From contig JAEYNQ010000267.1 of assembly GCA_023412455.1 (NCBI GenBank), forward strand, positions 12,525 to 76,524: a DNA stretch of 64,000 nucleotides. The letters are read 5' to 3'. Every line of letters begins with the position of its first letter. Position 1 is the stretch's first letter. The position numbers were made by a program, and so were the translations under genes. The notes beneath the pieces are model-generated. The model saw nothing but the letters and a program-made list of their open reading frames with translations, made no database searches and was not told the origin of the DNA. Of this stretch, positions 1 to 8,336 are shown one piece after another. This DNA is from Bacillota bacterium (GTDB lineage: Bacteria; Bacillota; Clostridia; Lachnospirales; Cellulosilyticaceae).

Positions 1-1351
1 TACGATAGGTTTGGGCGTCTTCTCCTTCTAAATGGGGGACTTTGGTAAGACTTTCTCTATAAGCGCTCTGTACACATTCTGTAATAGGAAGTTTATGAAA
101 GGCTGGAGAAAGGATGGTTTTTCTATCTTCTATGAAGTTGGACCAAGGGAAGGTATCAAGTCCCATAAGTTCAGGACGGGTATACCAAGGATAGCCACCT
201 AATAGCTCGTCAGCACACTCTCCAGATAAGGCAATAACAAAGTCTTTACGAATTTCTCGGCAGAATAAAAAGAGAGAAGAGTCAATATCTGCCATACCAG
301 GTAAATCTCTGGCTATAACAGCATCCTTGAGGGATAAAGCTAATTCTTCATGATTGATGGTATAGGTTTTGTGATGGCTTTCTAGAAATTTTGCCATTTC
401 ATTTGCCCAAAAAACATCGGAGGTAGGTTGATAGAGGTTGGCTTTAAAATACTTATCATTTTCCTCATAATCTAAGGAGTAAGTGGTAAGTAGTTTCCCT
501 TTCTTTTTAAATTCCATAGCAGCTATGGCTGAAATAGCAGAAGAATCTAGTCCACCTGAGAGAAAGGTACAGAGGGGAACATCCCCCACGAGCTGTCTTT
601 CAATAGCATCCCTTAAGAGACTGTGTAGATGTTCGGCGGCTTCATCTAGTGTTTCCGTGTTTTGTTCAGCTTTGAGTGTCCAATATTCTTTTTCAGTGAT
701 GCCTTGGGGGGTAACTAGCATAAAGTAAGCCGGAGGTACTTCCTTAATTTCCTTAAAAATAGAGCTGCCAGGCTTAACTGCAGGGCCCAGTGCAAAGAGT
801 TCGGTAAGGGAACTCTCATTAATAGTAGGCCTTACTTGAGGGTGAGCAAGGAGAGTTTTGATCTCCGAGCCAAAGATAAAGGTAGAGCCTTTGATACTAT
901 AAAAGAGAGGCTTGACACCTAAGGGGTCTCTAACCAGTAGTACCCGCTTCAAAGCTTCATCATAGAGGGCAAAGGCAAAAATACCATTTAATTTACGGAG
1001 GCAATCAATCCCCCAACACATGTAGGCTGTAAGTAGGACTTCTGTATCTGAATAACCATCAAAGGTAAAATCCAGTGCTAAAAGCTCCTTGCGCAAATCC
1101 TCTGTATTATAAAGTTCCCCATTATAGATAAGGGTGTAAGAAAAACCGTTTAAAGTTTTTGTCATAGGTTGCTTGCCACCTTCAGGATCCACGACTATTA
1201 ATCTTCTGTGACCAAAAAGAATATGAGGGTAAGTACTATAACCCAAGCTATCTGGCCCACGGAGCTTCAGGGTATCTACCATGGCTTCTAAAATGGGCTT
1301 TTGAGAAAGGAGTATTTGGGTAAAGTCAACAATACCAGCAAAACCACACAT
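1..1351 (-). CDS. asnB: Asparagine synthase (glutamine-hydrolysing), 3' part outside window
   Basis: Makes asparagine from aspartate, ATP and glutamine-derived ammonia in the cytosol. Reading the minus strand from the ATG at 1351 gives MCGFAGIVDF, so Cys2 is the class-II glutamine amidotransferase nucleophile once Met is removed. The glutaminase half follows, with the RGPDS and YNGEL motifs. The synthetase half has the ATP-pyrophosphatase loop LSGGLDSS and the later ALSGECADELLGGY motif. About 450 residues are visible of a usual ~610, and the frame is open to the window edge, so this is a truncation by the window and not a broken gene. An AAGGTGA-like ribosome binding site precedes the ATG. 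A strong hairpin lies in the leader (1381-1417). Family assignment is secure; the physiological role (asnB versus asnO-like sporulation paralogue) cannot be told from the sequence. Confidence 0.95.
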   Translation of the reverse strand, partial: MCGFAGIVDFTQILLSQKPILEAMVDTLKLRGPDSLGYSTYPHILFGHRRLIVVDPEGGKQPMTKTLNGFSYTLIYNGELYNTEDLRKELLALDFTFDGYSDTEVLLTAYMCWGIDCLRKLNGIFAFALYDEALKRVLLVRDPLGVKPLFYSIKGSTFIFGSEIKTLLAHPQVRPTINESSLTELFALGPAVKPGSSIFKEIKEVPPAYFMLVTPQGITEKEYWTLKAEQNTETLDEAAEHLHSLLRDAIERQLVGDVPLCTFLSGGLDSSAISAIAAMEFKKKGKLLTTYSLDYEENDKYFKANLYQPTSDVFWANEMAKFLESHHKTYTINHEELALSLKDAVIARDLPGMADIDSSLFLFCREIRKDFVIALSGECADELLGGYPWYTRPELMGLDTFPWSNFIEDRKTILSPAFHKLPITECVQSAYRESLTKVPHLEGEDAQTYR

Positions 1352-1380
1352 AAGAGTCACCTTCTTTACATAAATTGAAA

Positions 1381-1417
1381 GGGTCCAAAGCTTTATCAAG
1401 AGATAAAACTTAGACCC
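1381..1417 (-). promoter_or_regulatory. Leader hairpin upstream of asnB
   Basis: On the minus strand GGGTCTAAGTTTTATC pairs with GATAAAGCTTTGGACCC across a TCTT loop. The stem is about 16 bp with two G-U pairs and one bulge. The G-U pairs work only in minus-strand RNA, which fits transcription of asnB. A weak U-rich stretch (TTTCAATTT) follows, then the ribosome binding site. It could be an attenuator or a 5' stabilising hairpin. No T-box core (GGTGGTACCGCG-like) is visible here. Confidence 0.5.
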
Positions 1418-1551
1418 CATTGTCTAAAATACATATATATCCATCTATGTATTATATATTAATGAAGATGATTTATTGTTACATATAAAATATTTATTTT
1501 TTTTGGATTGATATTGAAAAGTTTGATAAATAAATTTACAATAAAGGTAAG

Positions 1552-2622
1552 GTGTATAATGTCTTAGATAAGTCAAGAAGGAGAGTGGGTAATATAGATG
1601 AACAGAAAATAATCATACCTATAAGTAAATGTACGCCAGGTATGATTATACTCCAGCCTATAATAGATAAGGATACTGGCAATGTATTAGTGGGGGGACA
1701 TCAAAGTTTAAGTGAAGAAGTTATCGGGCGCATTGGAAAATTTAAACATACAGAAATATGGATAAAGGCAGATGCTGAAAAACAGCTTTGGCAAGTTGAC
1801 GAGAAAGTGAAGGTTAGCTATAAAAAGTACATCACCTTATTAAGGGAAATTATCGGTAATAAAGGTCCCGTTTTAGATATACAAATTGAGGAAGTAGAAA
1901 ACTTAGCTAAGTGTATAGTAGAAGAATTTGAATGCAAATTTGACTTACTCGCTTGCGTTAATCTCGTCAAGAAGATTGATAAGGATATTTATACCCATAG
2001 TATGAATGTGACTTTTTTGGCCCTATTTATTGGAAGATGGATAGGATGCCATACAGGACTTTTGAAAAATATAGCTTTGGCAGGACTATTACACGATATT
2101 GGTAAAATGGAAGCTGAGGTAAAAATAGCCAACGGGGCGAAGAAAAAATCTGCTATCATTCAGAGATTAGAGGAAAAAAGACATCCTATTTATGGCTATG
2201 AGAAACTCCTTGCTTTTAGCGAATTAGATAATGAAGTACTGGGCGCTGTCCTAGCTCATCATGAAAGGTGTGATGGAAGTGGATATCCTCTTCATCTCAC
2301 CCAAGAACGCATTGGTGCAATTGGTAAGATTATAGGGCTTGCAGATGAGTATGAATTTTTGCGCAAAGACAAACATATTTTCGAGGTAGTAAGGGTACTA
2401 AAAAATGAGAAAGTGAGACAGTTTGATAAGACAATGCTTTTAACGTTTTGTACCAATGTCATAAATTACTATATTGGTGCATCTGTTCTTTTGAGTACAG
2501 ATGAGATTGCACAAGTTGCTTTTATTCAATCCCATGCGCTTCATAGGCCTATTGTAAAGATAGGTGAACGTTACATTAATCTTTATAAAGAAACTCAGAT
2601 TGACATCCTTAAGGTCTTTTAG
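1552..2622 (+). CDS. HD-GYP domain protein, probable c-di-GMP phosphodiesterase (first of three)
   Basis: The HD-GYP family hydrolyses cyclic di-GMP. An N-terminal domain of about 120 residues (IPISKCTPGMIILQPI) resembles the N-termini of the two other HD-GYP proteins in this window. The catalytic core has H143-type THSMNV, HD at 181-182 (LLHDIGK), HHE at 236-238 and GSGYP at 242-246. Between HD and HHE there is a basic stretch instead of the usual IP.. segment. After GYP the usual YDA-T-S-RPY motif is replaced by ADEYEFLRKD, so activity is less certain than for its paralogues. The start is GTG 1552 behind AAAGGTAAG; a GTG at 1585 is possible but lies only one base from an AGGAG. A 17-bp terminator follows at once, so the gene is probably monocistronic. 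Confidence 0.85.
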   Translation: MYNVLDKSRRRVGNIDEQKIIIPISKCTPGMIILQPIIDKDTGNVLVGGHQSLSEEVIGRIGKFKHTEIWIKADAEKQLWQVDEKVKVSYKKYITLLREIIGNKGPVLDIQIEEVENLAKCIVEEFECKFDLLACVNLVKKIDKDIYTHSMNVTFLALFIGRWIGCHTGLLKNIALAGLLHDIGKMEAEVKIANGAKKKSAIIQRLEEKRHPIYGYEKLLAFSELDNEVLGAVLAHHERCDGSGYPLHLTQERIGAIGKIIGLADEYEFLRKDKHIFEVVRVLKNEKVRQFDKTMLLTFCTNVINYYIGASVLLSTDEIAQVAFIQSHALHRPIVKIGERYINLYKETQIDILKVF

Positions 2623-2667
2623 AAAGGACGTATTATTAATTTTGAAAGTTAATAATACGTCCTTTTT
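2623..2667 (+). terminator. Rho-independent terminator of the first HD-GYP gene
   Basis: AAAGGACGTATTATTAA pairs perfectly with TTAATAATACGTCCTTT around a short loop, and a run of T follows. It starts on the base after the stop codon. Confidence 0.93.
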
Positions 2668-2697
2668 TGGTTCACTGTTCTTAACGCCTACGCTATT

Positions 2698-3084
2698 TTA
2701 CGGGCTATCTGATAAAGGATTTAATAAATGGTTGAGTTGACTCGTTGCATTTTTCCCTGTACAGTCGTCATGATAAGTGAGAAGAATATTATTTGAAAGG
2801 CTAGGAACTTCCGGAGTGGATGGGAAGGTATACTCAAAATAAGCTGTTTCTGCTGGTGCTAGATTTCCCATTTCTAAAAGTGTAATGTTCCCTTCAAAAG
2901 ACAAGGCCCCTCGTTCTCTTATAATAACACTTTCTACAATGGGGACAGGAGTACCTGAGATAAGGAGCTTTAGATCGCTAATATAGGCAGTGGAAATGTT
3001 TGTCAATTTAACTTGTTTGACCATTAGTTCATTGGATGCTGAGGGCGTTTTATTTAATTCTGAAGCTTCAAGTAGCATTTTCAT
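2698..3084 (-). CDS. Small DUF11-like beta-sandwich protein, function unknown
   Basis: Not recognised as a named gene. The ATG at 3084 (MKMLLEASEL) is chosen because AGGAGGTGA lies five bases upstream; the open frame extends 16 codons further without a ribosome binding site. The 128-residue product has no signal peptide or membrane segment. Its pattern of LTNIS...LGNLAPAETA-like segments (VKLTNIST, EMGNLAPAETAYFEYTF, LLTYHDD) resembles a single DUF11-type surface repeat, a fold found in surface and spore-coat-like proteins. It lies downstream of a Cys-rich protein on the same strand, with a terminator between them, so the two may be regulated separately. A spore or surface role is inferred from that neighbour only. 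Confidence 0.7.
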   Translation of the reverse strand: MKMLLEASELNKTPSASNELMVKQVKLTNISTAYISDLKLLISGTPVPIVESVIIRERGALSFEGNITLLEMGNLAPAETAYFEYTFPSTPEVPSLSNNILLTYHDDCTGKNATSQLNHLLNPLSDSP

Positions 3085-3145
3085 AGGCTCACCTCCTGAT
3101 TTAGTATATGCAGGATAGAAGGTTGAAAACACAAGAAAAAAGACA

Positions 3146-3174
3146 TAAAAAAAGGTAGGTTAAAACCTACCTTA
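3146..3174 (-). terminator. Terminator of the Cys-rich protein gene
   Basis: On the minus strand AAGGTAGGTT pairs with AACCTACCTT, followed by a run of seven T. It separates the Cys-rich gene from the DUF11-like gene downstream. Confidence 0.88.
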
Positions 3175-3185
3175 AGAGTAAAGGA

Positions 3186-3461
3186 CTATCTCCCCCAATT
3201 AGAGTTACAGCCACAACCACAACCGCAACCACGATTACAACCACAACCGCGATTACGCCTGCAACCACATTCTTCTTCCTCTTCTTCTTCTTCTTCTTCT
3301 AAGAACTCATCAATGGCTTCATCGATCTCTTTAAGAAGTTGAAAAGCTTCTCTGCAACGACATCTGTTAAATAAGAAATTAGAGTTTTCATTACGTCTGA
3401 TATTACGCTCAGAATTACGTTCAGAATTACACCCACAACTATTAGAACAACCACAACTCAT
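3186..3461 (-). CDS. Cys/Gly-rich, poly-Glu protein, spore-coat-like
   Basis: Not a recognised named gene. The 91-residue product has three parts: an N-terminal MSCGCSNSCGCNS segment, a central amphipathic stretch (EAFQLLKEIDEAIDEFLE) running into a tract of about ten Glu, and a C-terminal CGC-rich tail (GCGCNRGCGC). About 18 Cys residues alternate with Gly. Such Cys-Gly proteins in spore formers are commonly cross-linked coat or exosporium parts, or metal-binding proteins; either is inference here. The ribosome binding site AAAGGGGG is nine bases upstream of the ATG. The Glu tract is coded by a TTC/TTCT-type microsatellite on the plus strand that could change length. Two palindromes lie in its upstream region. 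Confidence 0.75.
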   Translation of the reverse strand: MSCGCSNSCGCNSERNSERNIRRNENSNFLFNRCRCREAFQLLKEIDEAIDEFLEEEEEEEEEECGCRRNRGCGCNRGCGCGCGCNSNWGR

Positions 3462-3489
3462 AAAAAAATGCCCCCTTTAATTTTTTTTA

Positions 3490-3552
3490 GTGTCTGTAGC
3501 GCTACCCACACTTCATAATATGCTGTTCGCTAAAAAATGACATCATTTTTTA
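3490..3552. promoter_or_regulatory. Two palindromes in the divergent promoter region
   Basis: GTGTctGTAGCGCTACccACAC (3490-3511) is an almost perfect inverted repeat. TAAAAAATGAcaTCATTTTTTA (3531-3552) is a 10-2-10 inverted repeat. Both lie between the minus-strand Cys-rich gene and the plus-strand YkvI-like gene. The first is unusually GC-rich for this DNA and could be an operator. No regulator can be assigned. Confidence 0.45.
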
Positions 3553-3646
3553 TGTACAAACTACTAACATAAATTGGAATAGTAGGAATATATATAGAAT
3601 AGAGACAAGGGTCTATGATAAAAAACACGAAAGAGAGGGGTGGCAT

Positions 3647-4705
3647 ATGAAGAGTGTTGTTTTAAGACTACAAATTGCAACTATTTTTGTAGGAAGCATA
3701 GTGGGGGCTGGCGTTTGTTCTGGAAGAGAACTCAATCAATTTTTTGCTACTTATGGAATAATAGGATTTTTAGGAGTTTTTTTGTGTGGCCTATTATATA
3801 TCATTTTAGGAAAGATGATTGTAAAGATTACAGAAGAGAATAAGGTAAGGTCGTATGATGAATTTGTAAATTTAGTTTCGCCTAAATATGTAGCTAAGTT
3901 TATTAATATTGTTTTGACATTATTCTTATTAAGTAGCACATCTATTATCTTAGCTGGAAGTGGGTCCATCTTAAATCAGTACTTTGGACTTCCTAAATGG
4001 GTAGGTTTTGTTATAATGGTGGGCTGTAGCAGTGTTTTTTTATTAAGAAACACAGAGGGTTTATTTGAAGTTAATAGCCTAGTTGTTCCTACACTTTTTA
4101 TTATGATGACAGCCTTATTTGTAGAGTATATCAAGGTACAGCCTCAATCTCTTAGCTATAGTTATCTGCGAATTTTGCCAAGACAAAAGGAGCATTTACT
4201 AACTTCTACAATGATTTATATAAGTTTTAATATCTTGACAGTCATTGGAGTGCTGGTACCACTTACTACTGAGCTTAATAAACCCAAGGAAGTTATAAAG
4301 GGTATTCAATTAGGAAGTATTATTTTGACTGTTATAAGTAGTTATATTGTCTTTTTGATGCTTGTTAATCCTTTTCATGCTAAGCACTATGAAATTCCAC
4401 TTTTAGGCATTGCCTCTGCTATTCATCCTATTTTACAGGTAGGTATATTAGGCGTTATGTGGTTGGAGATGTTTTCTTCCCAGGTTTCTAATGTCTATAG
4501 TCTATGTTATTTTATGGAGAGTCAATTTAAACTAGATTATAAAATAAGCATTTTTTTAGTCATTGCTCTAGCCACTCCCTTTTCGGTGATTGGATTTTCT
4601 AAGCTAGTAGAATTTTTGTATCCGATGTATGGTATTTTAAGCCTTGTCTTTTTAGCTTATTGTATGCTCTATTATTTTCAGACCAGACAAAAGAGAAGAG
4701 CTTAA
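3647..4705 (+). CDS. YkvI-like membrane protein (APC-superfamily-like transporter)
   Basis: A 352-residue integral membrane protein with about ten hydrophobic segments. The N-terminus has the motif IFVGSIVGAGVCSGRELNQFF, close to the first helix of the Bacillus YkvI family, which itself resembles amino-acid/nucleobase permeases with a broken first helix. The substrate is unknown. The ATG at 3647 is preceded by GAGAGGGG. A long overlapping frame seven bases upstream is a shadow. The gene is followed by 133 bases of AT-rich DNA and then a separate HD-GYP gene, so it is probably transcribed alone or with that gene. The assignment rests on the N-terminal motif and membrane topology, not on a search. 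Confidence 0.75.
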   Translation: MKSVVLRLQIATIFVGSIVGAGVCSGRELNQFFATYGIIGFLGVFLCGLLYIILGKMIVKITEENKVRSYDEFVNLVSPKYVAKFINIVLTLFLLSSTSIILAGSGSILNQYFGLPKWVGFVIMVGCSSVFLLRNTEGLFEVNSLVVPTLFIMMTALFVEYIKVQPQSLSYSYLRILPRQKEHLLTSTMIYISFNILTVIGVLVPLTTELNKPKEVIKGIQLGSIILTVISSYIVFLMLVNPFHAKHYEIPLLGIASAIHPILQVGILGVMWLEMFSSQVSNVYSLCYFMESQFKLDYKISIFLVIALATPFSVIGFSKLVEFLYPMYGILSLVFLAYCMLYYFQTRQKRRA

Positions 4706-4838
4706 GGTAAAGATTTTGTAACAAAAATAGGCAAAAATATATATTTATAAAATTTATAATGGTAATTATAATTTTTATAAATAGGTAATTTATTGAAGTG
4801 TGGCATGGATGCTTTTGATAGGCTAAGGGGGAAAAAGG

Positions 4839-5906
4839 ATGACGGTTGGTGTAAAAGTTCCTATAGAAAAGCTTAAAGAAGGGATGATTACAGCCCAAGA
4901 TGTACTTAGGCAGGGGAAAATGTTTTTAAAGCAAGGAACAGTACTGAAAGCCACTTATCTAAACACATTAAAAGCTCTTCGATTGAAAACACTCTATATC
5001 TGCGTAGATAAAGAGAATATGAGTACTCTAGTAGAAGATGAAACGGAGCGCTTCTATGTAACTACATATTTAAGCATTAGTCGTATTATCGATCAGTTTG
5101 TAATGGGAAAAGGCATTTCTTTAGGGGAAGTTTTTCCTATAGTAGAGGTTATTATTGATAAGGTATATTTTAATGACTGTGGCCCCTTATTATTAGCTGG
5201 AATAAAAGTAAAAACAAATTATAAATATGCACACTTCTTTAATGTATGCCTATACAGTATTATAATGGCTAAGGCTTTAAAAATGAGTCATGCCGACATG
5301 GTTTATTTAGGGGCAGCAGCTATTTTGCATGATGTAGGTAAATTTAAGATCCCCCAGGATTTATTAGAGAGACCTAACAAATTAACTCGGGAGGAATTTG
5401 ACCTGGTTAAAGCCCATTCTTTAGAAGGGTATCTTATGCTCTTGAACATGGGCGTAGTGGATAAGAGAATTGCTGATGCTGTTTTGCAACACCATGAAAG
5501 AATAGATGGTTCAGGTTATCCGGATGGGATTAAGGGAAGTGAAATTAGCCTACTTGCACAAGTTATTGGGCTAGCAGATACCTATGATGCCATTACTTCT
5601 CATAAGAGTTATAAGAGTGGCGTACTCCCTCATGAAGCAGCGGAAAGGATTAAACAATTAAGAGGGAGTCTCTTTGCACCCCATTTAGTAGATTGTCTTG
5701 TGCACTATGTTATTTGTTATCCCGTAGGTTCTGAACTTTTACTAAATACCAATCAAGTAGCAGAGGTCATTACAGCCAATCGAGAGGCGCCTCTAAGACC
5801 TATTGTAAAGATTCTAACAGATAAAAATGGTAATGTATTAAGTAGCCCTTACACACTGGATCTCAAATCCCATAGTGAGGTAAAGGTTATAGAAATTTTT
5901 AGATAA
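4839..5906 (+). CDS. HD-GYP domain c-di-GMP phosphodiesterase (second of three)
   Basis: Probable cyclic di-GMP phosphodiesterase, 355 residues, cytosolic. The N-terminal domain starts VKVPIEKLKEGMITAQDVL, the form seen before many clostridial HD-GYP domains. The core has all canonical motifs: HDVGKFKIP with HD at 164-165, HSLEGY, HHE at 218-220, DGSGYPDG at 223-230, and ADTYDAITSHKSY. No receiver or membrane sensor domain is attached, so the N-terminal domain presumably provides any regulation. The ATG is nine bases from AAGGGGG. A 16-bp terminator follows. With the GGDEF gene at 51602 and two further HD-GYP genes it points to active c-di-GMP signalling. Confidence 0.92.
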   Translation: MTVGVKVPIEKLKEGMITAQDVLRQGKMFLKQGTVLKATYLNTLKALRLKTLYICVDKENMSTLVEDETERFYVTTYLSISRIIDQFVMGKGISLGEVFPIVEVIIDKVYFNDCGPLLLAGIKVKTNYKYAHFFNVCLYSIIMAKALKMSHADMVYLGAAAILHDVGKFKIPQDLLERPNKLTREEFDLVKAHSLEGYLMLLNMGVVDKRIADAVLQHHERIDGSGYPDGIKGSEISLLAQVIGLADTYDAITSHKSYKSGVLPHEAAERIKQLRGSLFAPHLVDCLVHYVICYPVGSELLLNTNQVAEVITANREAPLRPIVKILTDKNGNVLSSPYTLDLKSHSEVKVIEIFR

Positions 5907-5910
5907 AAAT

Positions 5911-5953
5911 AAAAGGGTATAGATTCTGCAAGATGAATCTATACCCTTTTATT
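5911..5953 (+). terminator. Terminator of the second HD-GYP gene
   Basis: AAAAGGGTATAGATTC pairs with GAATCTATACCCTTTT around an 8-base loop, followed by ATT. Confidence 0.85.
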
Positions 5954-6080
5954 CTAACCATGAAATAGGACAAATACCTTGTCCACTGCCTTAATATCTA
6001 GCATGCCTAACTTATATTAAGGATGATACACTCTATTATACATGACATTTGAAAAATTATCCATAAGAAATTCCTTTTTT

Positions 6081-6165
6081 TATCTTATAGGAAACTTCGT
6101 AGTCTACACTTTCACTACTTCGCCAACCAATACGTGTTCTAAGGACATTTTTGTTCGATGAAGAG
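6081..6165 (+). repeat. Dispersed ~80-bp structured element, copy 1
   Basis: First of three copies in this window (others at 12825 and 46500), all in plus orientation. The shared core is CTACACTTTCACTACTTCGC, then AACCAATACGTGT, a short hairpin and ACTTTT. In this copy the hairpin arms are GTGTTC and GGACAT, which still pair as RNA through two G-U pairs. The lower stem TTCG/CCAA has one mismatch, so this copy looks the most decayed. It lies between convergent genes, and its last bases abut the stop codon of the MORN gene. Confidence 0.85.
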
Positions 6166-6167
6166 GT

Positions 6168-6914
6168 TTAGTCTACCATATAGTCATCTTCGAAATGCCC
6201 TTCATACTGCTGCCCTTTTTCGTCTTGATAAGTTCCATAGCCATGTTTTTTACCATTTAAAAATTCACCTATATACTTGTGACGATTAGGATAGGTAATG
6301 ATCCCTTTACCTGTCATCATACCTTCAACGAAATCACCACGATAAACACTTCCATTAGGCCAGGTAAAGGCTCCTTTGCCATGGGGGATACCTCCTACAA
6401 TCTCACCCTCATAAACACCGTCTTTGATAGTCAGCTTTCCCATACCTGTCTCTATACCATCACGGAACTGGCCTTCATACAAGTCACCATTAGGATACTG
6501 GGCTTTGCCTTGACCTTGCATACGATTGTGTAAAAAATTTCCTTCATAAACTGTTCCATCAGCACTATGTAATACACCCTTACCTTCCATTATGCCATTA
6601 GAGAAATGCCCCTCGTAATAGGAACCATCTTCAAAATGACAAATAGCTATTCCTGTACGTTGACCTTTGTAAAAGTCGCCTTCATAAACCAAGTTATTTG
6701 CAAGATAAGCTTTTCCTTTACCATGAGGTAATCCTAAAGAGAAGGTACCTTCATAGCAGAGATTACCTTCATCGTCATAATATTTTCCAAAGCCATGGAA
6801 GTTAGCACCTTTTATACTCCCTTCATACATCACCTTACCATTTTTATGATACCAAACTTCATTATCGTATTCATCATCTGCGCCAAATAATAAGTTTTTG
6901 AGTTTTTCTATCAT
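6168..6914 (-). CDS. MORN-repeat protein
   Basis: The product is almost entirely MORN repeats: nine complete copies and a partial last one, each of the form YEG-F--G--HGKG (for example LCYEGTFSLGLPHGKG, GVYEGEIVGGIPHGKG). There is no signal peptide or membrane segment. MORN repeats form elongated beta-hairpin sheets that bind lipids or proteins in eukaryotes; in bacteria the role is mostly unknown. The second ATG (6914) is preferred because AGGGAG lies eight bases upstream; the ATG at 6920 is only two bases from it. The gene stands alone on the minus strand downstream of nothing obvious, and its stop abuts repeat copy 1. No function is claimed. Confidence 0.88.
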   Translation of the reverse strand: MIEKLKNLLFGADDEYDNEVWYHKNGKVMYEGSIKGANFHGFGKYYDDEGNLCYEGTFSLGLPHGKGKAYLANNLVYEGDFYKGQRTGIAICHFEDGSYYEGHFSNGIMEGKGVLHSADGTVYEGNFLHNRMQGQGKAQYPNGDLYEGQFRDGIETGMGKLTIKDGVYEGEIVGGIPHGKGAFTWPNGSVYRGDFVEGMMTGKGIITYPNRHKYIGEFLNGKKHGYGTYQDEKGQQYEGHFEDDYMVD

Positions 6915-6978
6915 TTGCATATCTCCCTAAATGTTTCTTAGTCCTATTATACCATTTCTATTAAAAAAAGAAATAAAT

Positions 6979-7512
6979 TTAAAGGCCAAAAATCATTAAG
7001 GTAAGCTGATAAGAGGCAATAATCCCTACTAGAGAGGCGATGAGGGCACCACTTAAGGTATAGCGACTGTCTTTAATCTTTACAGTCATAAAATAAACGG
7101 ACATGGTGTAAAAAATAGTTTCTGTACAGCCAAACATAACAGAAACGAGACGCCCTGTAAAGGAATCAGGGCCATAGGTTTTAAAGATATCTAAGACAAG
7201 GCCTACAGCAGCAGAGGAGGAAAAGGAACGCATGAGAGCAACAGGAATAACTTCTGAAGGGAAATGAGTCCAAGAAATAAGAGGTTTAATTAGATTAGAA
7301 AAACCATTTAGGGCACCAGAAGTACGAAGCATGGCAACAGCCATCATAAGGCCTATAAGTGTAGGAAGAAGATCCACTACAACTTTAAGACCATCTGTAG
7401 CCCCTTCTATAAAAGCTTCATAGACATTGACATTTTTAATTAAACCATAGGTCACAATTCCCAGAATAATAATTGGAATAAGCCAGTCCGATAAAAGCAC
7501 TAAAAACCCCAT
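6979..7512 (-). CDS. spmB: Spore maturation protein B
   Basis: SpmB acts with SpmA in core dehydration and heat resistance of endospores; its biochemical activity is unknown. The 177-residue membrane protein has the nucleoside-transporter-gate-like signature of the family, including VALMRSFSSSAAVGLVLDIF and SVMFGCTETIFYTMSVYF. The start has AGAAAGGGGG upstream and lies two bases after the spmA stop, so the genes are cotranscribed and probably translationally coupled. No clear terminator follows; the next 58 bases lead to the MORN gene on the same strand. The pair is direct evidence for a spore-forming host. Confidence 0.93.
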   Translation of the reverse strand: MGFLVLLSDWLIPIIILGIVTYGLIKNVNVYEAFIEGATDGLKVVVDLLPTLIGLMMAVAMLRTSGALNGFSNLIKPLISWTHFPSEVIPVALMRSFSSSAAVGLVLDIFKTYGPDSFTGRLVSVMFGCTETIFYTMSVYFMTVKIKDSRYTLSGALIASLVGIIASYQLTLMIFGL

Positions 7513-7514
7513 AT

Positions 7515-8093
7515 TTAATCCCCCTTTCTAGCCATAAACTTAGCAAATAAAATGGCCACAAAGGCCGAAAGAAGGGTAGCTAGGATACAAGGGGCAATGA
7601 TCTCAGTTGGGTTGTGGGAACCATAGCTCGTACGATAAGAAATCATATTAATAGCTACTAATTGAATGCAAGATATGTTAACAATGAGAAACATACACAT
7701 AGCATGACTGGCACGGTGCTTTTCTTTATTAAGTTTTTGCAGTTCTACCATGGCCTTTAGACCGGGAGGAGTTGCTGCCCAACCTAGGCCTAAGAAATTG
7801 GCGATCAGGTTAGTGGCTATGTATTTACGGGCAGGATGATTACGAGGGACATCAGGAAATAGAAAGTCTAAAAGAGGAGTCATTTTGCATGCTAAAGCAT
7901 CAATAAGCTGAGCTTTTTCTGCAATGCGCATCACTCCCATCCAAAGGGAAACAATGCCACACATTTCGATACACAGTTTAACGGCTGCTTGAGAAGCGCT
8001 TAAGGCAGCAGTGGTGGCTTCACCCATGCCCCCACCAAAGCTGGCAATGAGAATAGAAAAAATAATCATAAAGCTCCATATATAGTTTAACAT
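7515..8093 (-). CDS. spmA: Spore maturation protein A
   Basis: Partner of SpmB in spore core dehydration. A 192-residue membrane protein whose features match the family: N-terminal hydrophobic segment, FLFPDVPRNHPARKYIATNL, and GLGWAATPPGLKAMVELQ. AAGGAGG lies four bases upstream of the ATG. It is the first gene of the spmA-spmB unit. The 319 bases upstream (8094-8412) are very AT-rich and hold the divergent abrB promoter; I could not place a sporulation-sigma promoter for spmA with confidence. Confidence 0.93.
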   Translation of the reverse strand: MLNYIWSFMIIFSILIASFGGGMGEATTAALSASQAAVKLCIEMCGIVSLWMGVMRIAEKAQLIDALACKMTPLLDFLFPDVPRNHPARKYIATNLIANFLGLGWAATPPGLKAMVELQKLNKEKHRASHAMCMFLIVNISCIQLVAINMISYRTSYGSHNPTEIIAPCILATLLSAFVAILFAKFMARKGD

Positions 8094-8336
8094 AAAGCCT
8101 CCTTATAGCTTGTTTTTATTAATATATGCAAGAGCAATATAAACATATACTTTTACATAAGAAAATACTTACTATAATTTTTAAAATATACAAGAGATGA
8201 AGAGCTAAAAAACATAAAAAAATACAAAATACGAGGCTATTCGGTGAAAAAATGTGCACAAACATTACAATAAATAAATATTATAATATAAAATAGCATA
8301 ATTTTTTAAAATTATTAAAAAAAAACTGGTAATGAA

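Noticed and set aside
3640..3843. 67-codon frame overlapping the YkvI-like gene start
   Set aside because: Overlapping shadow frame; the real gene has the better ribosome binding site and membrane-protein sequence.
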